Under the pieces are notes generated by a model. That model was not told the DNA's origin and did not search any database. It was given only the letters and a program-made list of their open reading frames with translations. DNA of 33,901 nt from Planctomycetota bacterium (GTDB lineage Bacteria > Planctomycetota > UBA1135 > GCA-002686595), in contig CANKOY010000044.1 of assembly GCA_947484275.1 (NCBI GenBank), positions 1 to 33,901 on the forward strand, written 5' to 3'. This document shows, in pieces, positions 26,360-33,901 of the stretch (its first letter is position 1; each line of letters opens with the position of its first letter). A program made the translations under genes and the position numbers.

Positions 26360-28006
26360 TCAAGTCCGCGAGGTGTCGAATTCGGGTGCTTCCGGGGTGC
26401 CGTAGCAGGTCAGTGCGCCGCGTTCGCCTGCGGCGTTGGGGCGCTGGAAAATCCAGTTCTGCCAGGCGGACAGGCGACCAAAGATCTTCGTCTCCATGGT
26501 CTCCGGGCCAGCGAAGCGCAAGTTGGCTTCCATGCCCGTCAATGCATCGGGGGAGAAAGCTGCGCGCTCCTCGATCGCCAGGCGCAATTCGTCGTCCCAG
26601 TCGATTTCGTCCGGCGCGAAGGTCGACAGGCCGAGGGTCGCTGCGCTCGCCGCATCCATCGTCGGCGTCGTGGCAATTTGCTCGGCGGTCTCAGGCTCGG
26701 CGAGGAAACGCGTCTGAAGGCGCGACAATCCGTTGGCCATGGGAAACATGCCGCGGTTGGCCTGCGTGGTTCCGAGGGACACCTCAGCCTCCGGCTCGCT
26801 GAGCAAGTAGAGGCGGTCGCAGGCTAGGGCCAGCTCCAATCCCGTGCCGACGAAGTTCGAGCCGCGATCGGCGATGGCGTACAGGCTCTTCGCCGAGTTT
26901 TCAAAGCGTTTGAGCACGCGCTTGACCAGCTGGCGCACCTCATTGGTGAACCAGTGACTGGATTCCGCGAGCAAGATGTCAGTGGCGCGCCAGGTGGCGG
27001 CGGGGCCTTTGACGCGCAACAGGAGCAATGCGATCTCCGGCTCGTTCATGCGCAGTTGCAGGATGATCTCGTCGAGCTCGCGGAAAGCGCGCAGGATCCA
27101 CCAGGCCACGCCCTGCTCCACTGCTTGAGCCGCGGTGCTCGCGTGCTTTTCCGGAACCGTGAGGGTGAGTTCCGCCGTGCGCTGGCTGCGGTCGATCTGG
27201 CAGCGAACGTACTGGCCATTCCAGTCGTCGGATTCGCAGTCGATCGCGATCGGATCCAACTTGACCCCACGCTCGGCCTTTTTTGAAACCTCAGCGGCGA
27301 GTTCGCGCGCCATTTCGCCCACCGCCTCGGACCAACGCGAGAGCGGAGCGAGGCGGTCTACCAACTTCCACTCGACCGCGCGTTTGCCCTTGATGCCCTC
27401 GGCGATCGTGGAGAAAACGTCGCTCCGATCGCGGCGAATCTTGCGCTTGTCGGCGATGCGCGTCAGGCCGCCGGTCCCCGGCAGTACGCCTAACAGCGGA
27501 ACCTCTGGAAACGACACCGCACTATTGCGGTCGTCCACCAGCAGAATCTTGTCGCAGGCCAGGGCCAACTCGTAGCCGCCGCCGGATGCCGTGCCGTTGA
27601 GCGCCGCAAGGAAGCGCAGGTTCGAGTGCGCGCTCGCATCCTCGATGTACAGGCGCGTCTCGTTCGTGTACTTGCAGAAGTTGACCTTGAAGCCGTGCGT
27701 CGACGTGCGCAGCATCACGATGTTCGCGCCCGCGCAAAACACGCGGTCGAGACCGCCGGTGACGACGACGCAGCGCACCTCGGGGTGTTCGAAGCGAATG
27801 CGCTGGACGAAGTCCGCCAGCTCAACATCCACGCCGAGGTCGTAGCTGTTGAGCTTGAGCTCGTAGCCCTCCCGCTGCGGCGAGTGCGGATCGACAGCCA
27901 TCGTCAGGGTGGCGATCTCACCGTCGTAGGCGACTTTCCAGTGGCGGTACTGATCGGGCGTCGTCTGGAATCGGACGCGGGGAGAAGTTGCGGCGGTCGC
28001 AGCCAA
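26360..28006 (-). CDS. boxC: Benzoyl-CoA-dihydrodiol lyase BoxC
   Basis: A 548-residue ring-opening enzyme of the box pathway: it hydrolyses 2,3-epoxybenzoyl-CoA to 3,4-dehydroadipyl-CoA semialdehyde plus formate. It consists of two crotonase-like halves. The first has VVVTGGLDRVFCAGANIVML and the oxyanion-hole block LNGTASGGGYELALACDKI; the second has AIADRGSNFVGTGLELALAC and PEAEVSLGTTQANRGMFPMA. I place the start at a TTG at 28006: it is preceded by AAGGA at six bases' distance, and no ATG or GTG lies in frame between it and the GTG at 28093, which would overlap the presumed operators. The C-terminus runs to the TGA at 26360. It is transcribed with boxB and divergent from boxR. Confidence 0.94.
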   Translation of the reverse strand: MAATAATSPRVRFQTTPDQYRHWKVAYDGEIATLTMAVDPHSPQREGYELKLNSYDLGVDVELADFVQRIRFEHPEVRCVVVTGGLDRVFCAGANIVMLRTSTHGFKVNFCKYTNETRLYIEDASAHSNLRFLAALNGTASGGGYELALACDKILLVDDRNSAVSFPEVPLLGVLPGTGGLTRIADKRKIRRDRSDVFSTIAEGIKGKRAVEWKLVDRLAPLSRWSEAVGEMARELAAEVSKKAERGVKLDPIAIDCESDDWNGQYVRCQIDRSQRTAELTLTVPEKHASTAAQAVEQGVAWWILRAFRELDEIILQLRMNEPEIALLLLRVKGPAATWRATDILLAESSHWFTNEVRQLVKRVLKRFENSAKSLYAIADRGSNFVGTGLELALACDRLYLLSEPEAEVSLGTTQANRGMFPMANGLSRLQTRFLAEPETAEQIATTPTMDAASAATLGLSTFAPDEIDWDDELRLAIEERAAFSPDALTGMEANLRFAGPETMETKIFGRLSAWQNWIFQRPNAAGERGALTCYGTPEAPEFDTSRT

Positions 28007-28044
28007 GAGAGATCCTTGGTTCGGGGCTGGAAGTGTGCTGGGCG

Positions 28045-28089
28045 TGCAGTATACTGCCCATGGTGTGGACGGAAGGCGCAGTATAGCGC
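28045..28089. promoter_or_regulatory. Putative BoxR operators in the boxC-boxR intergenic region
   Basis: GCAGTATACTGC at 28046-28057 is a perfect palindrome, and GCAGTATAGCGC at 28078-28089 repeats its left half. Their starts are 32 bp apart, three helical turns. The first also reads TGCA-N6-TGCC, close to the TGCA-N6-TGCA arrangement I recall for operators of the related regulator BzdR. They sit between the divergent starts of boxC and boxR, where an autoregulated repressor would act. Assignment to BoxR is an inference from position. Confidence 0.6.
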
Positions 28090-28110
28090 GCACCTACCGG
28101 CCGAGCGAAC

Positions 28111-28854
28111 ATGGAAAACTCGCCGCTCCTCAATGAACTTGGCCGGCGGCTGCGGGACGCCCGCGCGCGGGCTGGCCTGCCGGTTGTCGAGCTCGCCCGG
28201 GCCTCAGGTATCAGCCGACGGCACATCATCGAGGCCGAGGCCGGGCGCGCAAACCTGACGGTGACCACCCTGCATGCCTTGGCAGAGGCGCTCAGCGTCC
28301 GCGCGGGCGACCTGATCGACGCAGACGGCGCGTACTTGCGCGCCGGGCGCATCGCGCTGCTTGGACTTCGAGGCGCGGGCAAGTCCAGCGTCGGTCGCGA
28401 ACTTGCACTGACCCTGGAGGTCCCTTTCGTTGAGTTGGACCAGCGCGTGGAGGAACTGGCCAACATGTCCCTCGCCGAGATTTTTGATCTTCACGGGGTC
28501 GCCGGATTCCGGCGGATGGAGCGTGAGGCCCTGGAGGCCGTGCTCTCGAAGTCGGGATCCCTGGTGCTCGCCACTGGAGGTTCCCTGGTGCGCGCGCCCG
28601 AGACCTTCGAGCGCCTTCGCCGCACCTGCCATACCGTCTGGTTGCGCGCGCGGGCCGAGGAGCACTACAAACGCGTCGTGGCCCAGGGCGACGTGCGACC
28701 CATGCGTGGCCACCCGGAGGCCCTGACGGAATTGAAGTCGCTTCTTGCCGAGCGCGAGAGTGACTACGCGCGCTGCGAAATGACCGTGAACACCAGCGAT
28801 CGATCTGTCGCGGCCGTCGTCCTCGAACTGACGGCCCGGTTCGCGGCGATCTGA
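28111..28854 (+). CDS. boxR: BoxR/BzdR-type transcriptional regulator (XRE HTH plus shikimate-kinase-like domain)
   Basis: A 247-residue regulator of benzoyl-CoA catabolism. Residues 8-65 are a Cro/CI-type helix-turn-helix (LRDARARAGLPVVELARASG, ISRRHIIEAEAGRANLTVTT). Residues 78-247 resemble shikimate kinase: P-loop GLRGAGKSS (85-93), the VPFVELDQRVEE strand-helix, FRRMEREALE and VLATGGSLV. In BzdR and BoxR this fused domain binds benzoyl-CoA, which relieves repression, rather than phosphorylating shikimate. The divergent position next to boxC and the two palindromic sites between them support this assignment. It ends 21 bases from the convergent radical SAM gene. Confidence 0.93.
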   Translation: MENSPLLNELGRRLRDARARAGLPVVELARASGISRRHIIEAEAGRANLTVTTLHALAEALSVRAGDLIDADGAYLRAGRIALLGLRGAGKSSVGRELALTLEVPFVELDQRVEELANMSLAEIFDLHGVAGFRRMEREALEAVLSKSGSLVLATGGSLVRAPETFERLRRTCHTVWLRARAEEHYKRVVAQGDVRPMRGHPEALTELKSLLAERESDYARCEMTVNTSDRSVAAVVLELTARFAAI

Positions 28855-28875
28855 TCCGCAGCGCGCAGTTCCACT

Positions 28876-29727
28876 TCAGCGCGACACTTCGACGCGTACT
28901 CCGCGCGCATGAATTTCGCGCGCAAGTTCCTCTAGCCAAACGCTCTGGCTCGAGCTCAGCCGACCTGCCTCCGGCTGGTGAGATTCCCGCGCCAATGAGT
29001 AGAGGTGCACGCCGCCAAGGGGCACGCCGGTCGCGGCGACGGATTCAATTAGGTCGAGATAGGCCGCGCGCTCCACGACGGTGGGCCCCTGGCCGTCGAT
29101 TTCGAACATGCAGGTTTGGATCCAAGTCGAGCACGCGCGCGCGCAGGCCTCCAGGTTGCGCCGCTGGCGCGCCGCCCCGCCGGCGAAGTTGTTGATCGCC
29201 GCAAGGCCCGCGTCCGTGGCGCTGTCGACTTTGAACCAGACTTCACCCGAAATTTGCGCCAGGCGGTCCACTGAAGCCTGCGCATGGTCGAGGTGCAGGA
29301 GCGAGCCATTGGTGATCAATACCACTCGGATCCGGTGCAACAGATCCAGTTCCGCGAGTACCGACGCGATGATCTCCACGACCTGTGGCAACTGGCGCGA
29401 GCTGGTGGGTTCGCCGTTGCCGCTGATGGCGACGTCATTGAGCCGCCGCGAGCCCTCGGGGGCATGCGACTCGAGCCACTGCGGCGTGCGGGCCTCGAGC
29501 AGCAGTTCGCGCAACTCGCGCTCCAAGAGCCCCAAGTCGATCAGCGGGGCATTGCCGAACACCAGGTCGGGCACCTGGCAGTAGACGCAGCGCCAGTTGC
29601 AGGCATTGTTCGGGTTCAGGTTGACCCCGACGGACACACCGCGCGCGCGCCGCGAAACTACGGGATAGACATAAGTTCGTCCGCCGCGGCGGCGGTCGTG
29701 GTCCTGCGTGGTCAGTGGATCGCTCAC
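28876..29727 (-). CDS. Radical SAM protein
   Basis: A 283-residue enzyme with the 4Fe-4S motif CNWRCVYC (Cys43, Cys47, Cys50) in the context GVNLNPNNACNWRCVYCQVP, the SAM-binding GNGEPT motif (DVAISGNGEPTSS), and downstream strands VVLITNGSLLHL and VWFKVDSATDAG. The whole resembles the COG0731 group of small radical SAM enzymes (the TYW1-like branch), whose reactions are mostly unassigned. The start is the GTG at 29727, the only good candidate. It is divergent from the methyltransferase gene with just 25 bases between starts, so their promoters must overlap or lie inside each other's genes. Confidence 0.85.
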   Translation of the reverse strand: MSDPLTTQDHDRRRGGRTYVYPVVSRRARGVSVGVNLNPNNACNWRCVYCQVPDLVFGNAPLIDLGLLERELRELLLEARTPQWLESHAPEGSRRLNDVAISGNGEPTSSRQLPQVVEIIASVLAELDLLHRIRVVLITNGSLLHLDHAQASVDRLAQISGEVWFKVDSATDAGLAAINNFAGGAARQRRNLEACARACSTWIQTCMFEIDGQGPTVVERAAYLDLIESVAATGVPLGGVHLYSLARESHQPEAGRLSSSQSVWLEELAREIHARGVRVEVSR

Positions 29728-29752
29728 CGGAGTAGACTAGCGCGCTCTTCCC

Positions 29753-30559
29753 ATGACGAGCTACGTCCTCGAAACCGGCGACCGCGAACTGGCGCGTCTT
29801 GCGTTCCAGCACGAGGTCTGGGGCGGCCTGAGCGAGCGCTTCCTCGATCGCGTGGCCCCGGCGCGGGGCGCGCGCCTCCTCGATCTTGGCTGCGGACCCG
29901 GGTTGATGCTGGATTCGCTCGCACGCCGCGCCGGCCCCAGCGGGAAAGTCGTGGCCCTCGACGAGTCCGCGCGCTGGGTCGAGCACCTGAAAAAACGCAG
30001 TTCCGAGAGCGACTTCGCGCCCGTGGAGGTGCTCCACGGACGCATCGAGGATTTGCCCCTGGCACCTGGGTCTTTCGACCTGATTTTTGCCCGCTGGGTG
30101 CTCTCGTTTCCGCCGGACGTGGCCGCGATCGTGCGGCGCCTCGGCGCTGCCCTGGCCCCAGGCGGCGTCCTGGCGGTGCAGGATTACCAGCACGAGGGCA
30201 TTTCGCTCTACCCGGAGAGCGCAGGTTTCAAGGCCGCCATCCGTGGCACGCGCGCTCTGTACAAGAGCCGCGGGGGCGACGCCTTCGTGGCGGGAAGTCT
30301 GCCGGGGTGGATGCGAGCGGCGGGACTCCAGCTCTTCGACCTGACTCCCAATGTGCTCTGCGGCGGACCGGAATCGCCCGCGTTTCGCTGGGCGGGGGCA
30401 TTTTTCCCGCACTACTCCGAGATGCTGGTCAGCGCAGGTTTCTTGGGGGCCGAAGAACGCGCGCGCTTCCTCGAGGAATGGCACGCCGCGGAAAAAAATC
30501 CCGACGCTGTGTTTTTCTCGCCAATGGTCGTCGATCTAGCCGCGCGCAAGCCGCGCTGA
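29753..30559 (+). CDS. Class I SAM-dependent methyltransferase
   Basis: A 268-residue methyltransferase. Motif I is LLDLGCGPGLML (42-53), followed by VVALDESARW (acidic residue Asp70 at the end of strand 2), HGRIEDLPLAPGSFDLIFAR (motifs II and III) and LAPGGVLAVQDYQHEG. The C-terminal part (SLPGWMRAAGLQLFDLTPNV, and the AGFLGAEERARFLEEW helix) resembles the COQ5/UbiE-like or small-molecule group; the substrate cannot be assigned. It ends one base before the convergent deacetylase gene. Confidence 0.85.
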   Translation: MTSYVLETGDRELARLAFQHEVWGGLSERFLDRVAPARGARLLDLGCGPGLMLDSLARRAGPSGKVVALDESARWVEHLKKRSSESDFAPVEVLHGRIEDLPLAPGSFDLIFARWVLSFPPDVAAIVRRLGAALAPGGVLAVQDYQHEGISLYPESAGFKAAIRGTRALYKSRGGDAFVAGSLPGWMRAAGLQLFDLTPNVLCGGPESPAFRWAGAFFPHYSEMLVSAGFLGAEERARFLEEWHAAEKNPDAVFFSPMVVDLAARKPR

Positions 30560-30560
30560 G

Positions 30561-31508
30561 TCAGCGCGCCGCGCGGCGCAGTTCCAGGACGTGGGCGCGC
30601 GCTGACGCAGCCAGGGCTTCGAGTTGATAGCCGCCCTCGAGCACGCTGACGATGCGCCCCGCGCAGGTGCTTGCGGCGAAGTCGGTCAACAGCGTGCTCA
30701 TGGCGCGAAATCCGTCGGTGGTGACGCGCGTGCCCGACAGTGGATCGTCGTGGTGGGCGTCGAAGCCCGCCGAGACCAGCAGGAACTCCGGCTGAAATTG
30801 CTCCAGTTCTCGCAGCAGCTGTCCCTCGAAGGCCGCGTTCCATTCGCGGTCGCCGGTTCCCGCCGCCAGTGGGCAGTTCAAAGTCGTGCCAACACCAGGG
30901 CCCAGGCCGCGTTCGCTCGCAGCGCCCGTGCCGGGGTAGTGCGGGTACTGATGCAGGCTGGCGTAGAACACGCTCGGGTCGCGCTCGAAGATGTGTTGGG
31001 TCCCGTTGCCGTGGTGCACGTCCCAATCGATCACGGCCACGCGAACCAGACCGCGGGCCAAGAGCCAGCGGGCGGCGATCGCCACGTTGTTGAACAGGCA
31101 AAAGCCCATGGCGGCGCTCTCCTCCGCGTGGTGGCCGGGGGGGCGCACGGCGACGAAGGCGTTGGACCACTCGCCGCTCAGAACTCGCTGGCAAGCGACC
31201 AGCGGCGCACCGGCCGCGCGCATGGCGGCTTCGTAGGACTCGCTCGACACGTATGTGTCGCCATCATCGAGCAGCGCGCGGCCGCGCTCGCAGGCTGCTA
31301 GCACTTGCCCGGCCAGCGCAGGCGCGTGCGCACCGGCCAGTTCCTCAAGCGTCGCACGCGGGGCCTCGAGCCATGGGCAGTCCCGCAATTCCTCCGCTTC
31401 GCGCAGGGCCCCGAGCACGGCCGCAAGCCGCTCCGGCCGCTCTGGATGACCTGGACCGGCGTAGTGCTCCAGGCAAGCAGGATGGGTCACGATTCCGGTG
31501 GGGGCCAC
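30561..31508 (-). CDS. Histone-deacetylase-family hydrolase (AcuC/HDAC class II-like)
   Basis: A 315-residue zinc hydrolase. Active-site landmarks: HPERPERL near the start, the tandem His pair RPPGHHAE (His126, His127), zinc ligands Asp163 and His165 in VIDWDVHHGNGTQ, Asp250 in SAGFDAHHDDPL, and the transition-state Tyr294 in EGGYQLEAL. Bacterial members deacetylate acetyl-lysine, acetylpolyamines or similar amides. The Tyr and all metal ligands are present, so it should be active. The start is a GTG at 31508; no ATG is in frame nearby. Confidence 0.9.
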   Translation of the reverse strand: MAPTGIVTHPACLEHYAGPGHPERPERLAAVLGALREAEELRDCPWLEAPRATLEELAGAHAPALAGQVLAACERGRALLDDGDTYVSSESYEAAMRAAGAPLVACQRVLSGEWSNAFVAVRPPGHHAEESAAMGFCLFNNVAIAARWLLARGLVRVAVIDWDVHHGNGTQHIFERDPSVFYASLHQYPHYPGTGAASERGLGPGVGTTLNCPLAAGTGDREWNAAFEGQLLRELEQFQPEFLLVSAGFDAHHDDPLSGTRVTTDGFRAMSTLLTDFAASTCAGRIVSVLEGGYQLEALAASARAHVLELRRAAR

Positions 31509-31631
31509 GGGAGAATTGTGGCGGGTCGCGCTGCATCTCTCTACAGCGACCCCGGCTCTGGTTAGGCTCTCGCCCCCGCGAACGGAAACTCACGCCGCGG
31601 GCCGTCCCGCGCCGATGAGGCGCCGACAACC

Positions 31632-32942
31632 ATGCTGAAAGCCAAGATTGCATCCCGCCGCGCCGTCGTTGGCGTCCTCGGACTGGGCTATGTGGGCCTG
31701 CCGTTGGCGAGCGCCTTCGTCGAAGCGGGCTTTCCGGTGCTCGGTTTCGACACCGATCCGCAAAAAATTGATCAACTTGCGCGTGGCGAGCAGTACCTGC
31801 GGCACCTCGGCGCCGCGATGACCGAGCGCATGCGCGACAGCGGTCGCTTCGAGGCCACCGGCGACTTCGGACGCCTGGGGGAGGCCGACGCGATTCTGAT
31901 TTGCGTTCCGACTCCCCTGGGAGAGTTCAAGGAACCCGACCTGTCCTTCATCGAGCGCTCCGGCGAGGCGATCCTGAAGACGCTTCGCCCGGGTCAGTTG
32001 ATCGTGCTCGAGTCGACGACCTATCCAGGCACGACGCGGGATTTCCTGCGTCCGATCCTCGAGCGGGGCGGTCTGGTCATGGGCGTGGACTTCCTGCTGG
32101 CCTTTTCGCCCGAGCGCGAAGATCCCGGTCGCAAGGACTTCGATACGAAGACGATTCCGAAACTCGTGGGCGGCACCTGCGAGGCCTCAGGTGATGCAGC
32201 CCACGCGCTGTACGCCGCCGCCGTGAAGCAGGCCGTGCGCGTCAGCTCCGCTGAGGTGGCCGAGTCCGCCAAGCTGCTCGAGAATATTTTCCGTTCCATC
32301 AACATCGCCCTGGTCAACGAACTCAAGGTGATCCTCGACGCGATGAACATCGACGTCTGGGAAGTGATCGATGCCGCGTCGACCAAGCCCTTCGGTTTCA
32401 TGCGCTTCACACCGGGGCCCGGACTGGGCGGGCACTGCATTCCGATCGATCCTTTCTATCTGACCTGGGTCGCGCGCCGCGCGGGTCACGCGACGAAGTT
32501 CATCGAACTCGCCGGCGAGATCAACACGCGCATGCCGCACTACGTCGTCGAACGATCGATGCTGGCGCTGAATTCCGCGGGCAAGGCGGTGCGCGGGTCG
32601 AACGTCTTGATCCTCGGGTTGGCCTACAAGCCTGACGTGGACGATGTGCGCGAGTCGCCGGCGATCGAATTGATCGAACTGTTTGAAGAACTGGGCGCAC
32701 GGGTGCGCTACAGCGATCCTCACGTACCCGTGCCGCCGAAGATGCGCGAGCACGACCTGGGCCACCACGAGTCGATCGACCTCACGCCCGCGGCCCTGGC
32801 GGGCTTCGATCTCGTGGTCGTCGCCACGGACCACCGCCGCTTCGACTGGGACATGATCGCGGCCCACGCCAAACTGGTCGTCGACACGCGCAACGCACTG
32901 GCCTCGCGCATGGGCGGGCGCGCGAACTACACGAAGGCTTAA
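31632..32942 (+). CDS. UDP-sugar 6-dehydrogenase (WbpA/TviB-like nucleotide-sugar dehydrogenase)
   Basis: A 436-residue NAD-dependent enzyme oxidising the C6 hydroxyl of a UDP-sugar to a uronate for surface polysaccharide. The Rossmann start is VVGVLGLGYVGLPLASAF; then VPTPLGEFKEPDLS, the ESTTYPGTT motif, the central helix ESAKLLENIFRSINIALVNE and the catalytic Cys269 in GPGLGGHCIPIDP. The C-terminal domain has VLILGLAYKPDVDDVRESPA, and the FDLVVVATDHRRFDW region before the end. The GGHCIPIDP form groups it with the UDP-N-acetyl-hexosamine dehydrogenases WbpA, TviB and VipA rather than UDP-glucose dehydrogenase. No other polysaccharide genes are adjacent. Confidence 0.92.
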   Translation: MLKAKIASRRAVVGVLGLGYVGLPLASAFVEAGFPVLGFDTDPQKIDQLARGEQYLRHLGAAMTERMRDSGRFEATGDFGRLGEADAILICVPTPLGEFKEPDLSFIERSGEAILKTLRPGQLIVLESTTYPGTTRDFLRPILERGGLVMGVDFLLAFSPEREDPGRKDFDTKTIPKLVGGTCEASGDAAHALYAAAVKQAVRVSSAEVAESAKLLENIFRSINIALVNELKVILDAMNIDVWEVIDAASTKPFGFMRFTPGPGLGGHCIPIDPFYLTWVARRAGHATKFIELAGEINTRMPHYVVERSMLALNSAGKAVRGSNVLILGLAYKPDVDDVRESPAIELIELFEELGARVRYSDPHVPVPPKMREHDLGHHESIDLTPAALAGFDLVVVATDHRRFDWDMIAAHAKLVVDTRNALASRMGGRANYTKA

Positions 32943-32965
32943 GGGGCCTAAGGGGCCTAAGGGCC
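32940..32965. repeat. Short tandem repeat TAAGGGGCC (three units)
   Basis: Units TAAGGGGCC at 32940 and 32949, then TAAGGGCC at 32958. The first TAA is the stop codon of the UDP-sugar dehydrogenase and the CTA at 32957-32959 is the stop of the convergent Nudix gene, so the repeat spaces two convergent stops and offers stops on both strands. Confidence 0.7.
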
Positions 32966-33526
32966 GCTGCGCCGCAGCCAATAGGCCACGGGCAAGGCGG
33001 CGAAGGCGTCCGCGAGGCGACCTGCGTCGAACAGTGCCGCGATTTCTGCGCGCGTGAAAAAGCGCCGGAACAATTGCTCTGAATCCTCGGGCGCTGGTTC
33101 GGCCACCACGGCGCAGTCCTCGGCGAGGAACGCGTGTGCGAAGTGGGCGCTGATGCCGTTCGTCGGATAGAAGCCCGGCAGAGCGCTCAGTTTTCCCGCG
33201 CGCAGGCCGGTTTCTTCGAGCAACTCGCGGGCGGCGGCTTCCCGTGGCGTTTCCCCCGGATTCATGCGCCCGGCGGGCAACTCCCAGTGGGTTTTTCCGT
33301 GGGGGTAGCGGTATTGACCGACCATGGCCACGCGTCCGTCCGCGAGCACCGGCAGCACCACCACGGCGTCGGTGATCTCGAACACGTGATATTCCTGCTC
33401 GCTGCCGCTCGGCAGCCGCACGATGTCGCGCCGCAGGCCACACCAGCGCGAGTGGTAGATCTGCTCGCTGCGCAGACGTTCGAAGGGCGCAAACGGCGGC
33501 GGCTCGGGCGGCAGAGATTCGCTCAC
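32957..33526 (-). CDS. Nudix hydrolase, ADP-ribose pyrophosphatase-like
   Basis: A 189-residue hydrolase with a complete Nudix box GRMNPGETPREAAARELLEE followed by TGL. The upstream part VAMVGQYRYPHGKTHWELPA is the ADP-ribose pyrophosphatase (NudF/YjhB-type) pattern, and the C-terminal APEDSEQLFRRFFTRAEIAA fits the same group. The GTG at 33526 is chosen because it lies eight bases after the stop of the upstream gene; the longer frame back to 33721 overlaps that gene and reads as Arg/Ser-rich noise. Confidence 0.87.
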   Translation of the reverse strand: MSESLPPEPPPFAPFERLRSEQIYHSRWCGLRRDIVRLPSGSEQEYHVFEITDAVVVLPVLADGRVAMVGQYRYPHGKTHWELPAGRMNPGETPREAAARELLEETGLRAGKLSALPGFYPTNGISAHFAHAFLAEDCAVVAEPAPEDSEQLFRRFFTRAEIAALFDAGRLADAFAALPVAYWLRRSGP

Positions 33527-33533
33527 GGCAGGA

Positions 33534-33901
33534 CTAATGCGTGCTCTCGCCCGCGTCCGGCCACAACTCGCGCCAGTTGGTGCCCGTGCGCGGCGCGCCT
33601 TTGAAGCGTTCCAGCAACTCGGCCGAGACCTGCAAGTTCTCCAGGGCAGTGCGCGAGAGCACTTCGCCGACGGATTCGACGATCGAATCCGCATCGAGGT
33701 GATGGTAGGCGTAGACCTCATCCGGCCGTCCGCATTTGGAGAACTTGCGCAGGGCCAGGGTCTTCTGTTTGACGCCGACGATCGAACCGATGTTGTCGAG
33801 CAATCCAGCTTCGCCGTCGCACATCGCGACGATTGGAACGCGCCGGCCCGCGAGGCTCAGCAGGCCAGCCTCGCTCTCGGCCGCGCCTTCCACAGCGTGC
33901 A
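33534..33901 (-). CDS. Transketolase-type C-terminal domain, fragment
   Basis: The frame is open through the right edge, so only about the last 122 residues are seen. VPIVAMCDGEAGLLDNIGSI, then VGVKQKTLALRKFSKCGRPD and VYAYHHLDADSIVESVGEVL, follow the pattern of the C-terminal domain of transketolase and related thiamine-diphosphate enzymes (transketolase, DXP synthase, pyruvate dehydrogenase E1 beta). This domain does not bind thiamine itself, and which enzyme it belongs to cannot be decided from the fragment. It is the first gene of a short minus-strand unit with the Nudix gene. Confidence 0.65.
   Translation of the reverse strand, partial: HAVEGAAESEAGLLSLAGRRVPIVAMCDGEAGLLDNIGSIVGVKQKTLALRKFSKCGRPDEVYAYHHLDADSIVESVGEVLSRTALENLQVSAELLERFKGAPRTGTNWRELWPDAGESTH

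Noticed and set aside
28111..28854. Shikimate kinase (aroK) of aromatic amino-acid synthesis
   Set aside because: The kinase-like part is fused to an XRE helix-turn-helix and sits divergent from boxC, the known architecture of BoxR/BzdR regulators.

Overview
The window is GC-rich (about two-thirds G+C by eye) and densely coded on both strands. The organism is a diderm bacterium: the left edge is the end of an outer-membrane barrel with a C-terminal Phe. A DUF1080 (3-keto-disaccharide hydrolase-like) protein, a membrane sulfatase-like enzyme, a YVTN-type propeller and very large secreted proteins of unknown function would suit a high-GC member of the Planctomycetota. That placement is an inference from gene content. 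I see no rRNA, tRNA, CRISPR array or intact insertion sequence.

Layout. (1) 1-4254, plus strand: porin C-terminus, transglutaminase-like lipoprotein, then a tightly coupled set of a small TusA-like protein, a DsrE-like protein, a TusA-OsmC fusion and a core (N-domain-less) MetE-type methionine synthase. Two of the junctions are 4-base start/stop overlaps. This is the strongest candidate for an undescribed system: a sulfur-carrier set wired to a folate-domain-free methyltransferase. (2) 4334-6621: DUF1080 secreted protein divergent from an APC-family amino-acid permease. (3) 6678-10343, minus strand: tig-clpP-clpX, the canonical proteostasis order. (4) 10594-16480: a membrane-anchored unknown, then minus-strand YVTN propeller, ettA and a Nudix gene, divergent from an ALDH7-type (aminoadipate-semialdehyde-like) dehydrogenase. 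(5) 16572-24681, minus strand: two paralogous secreted proteins of about 835 residues flanking a seven-helix membrane enzyme of the sulfatase/alkaline phosphatase superfamily, in which Thr replaces the usual Cys/Ser nucleophile. (6) 24907-28854: boxB and boxC, divergent from boxR, for aerobic benzoyl-CoA epoxidation; boxA is not in the window. (7) 28876-33901: radical SAM protein, methyltransferase, HDAC-family deacetylase, UDP-sugar dehydrogenase, ADP-ribose-type Nudix hydrolase and a transketolase-like C-terminal fragment.

Running through these regions is a family of imperfect palindromic repeats with ends like CTAGCAGYCCGTTGAAAAA. Three copies occur (4257-4337, about 8224-8298, 21939-22180). 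In all three, the terminal CTAG supplies the TAG stop codon of the adjacent minus-strand gene (DUF1080, clpP, 834-aa paralog). Other regulatory structures include a strong terminator behind boxB, a 14-bp perfect hairpin between the convergent ALDH and 837-aa genes, and a pair of GCAGTATA-type sites three helical turns apart between boxC and boxR.
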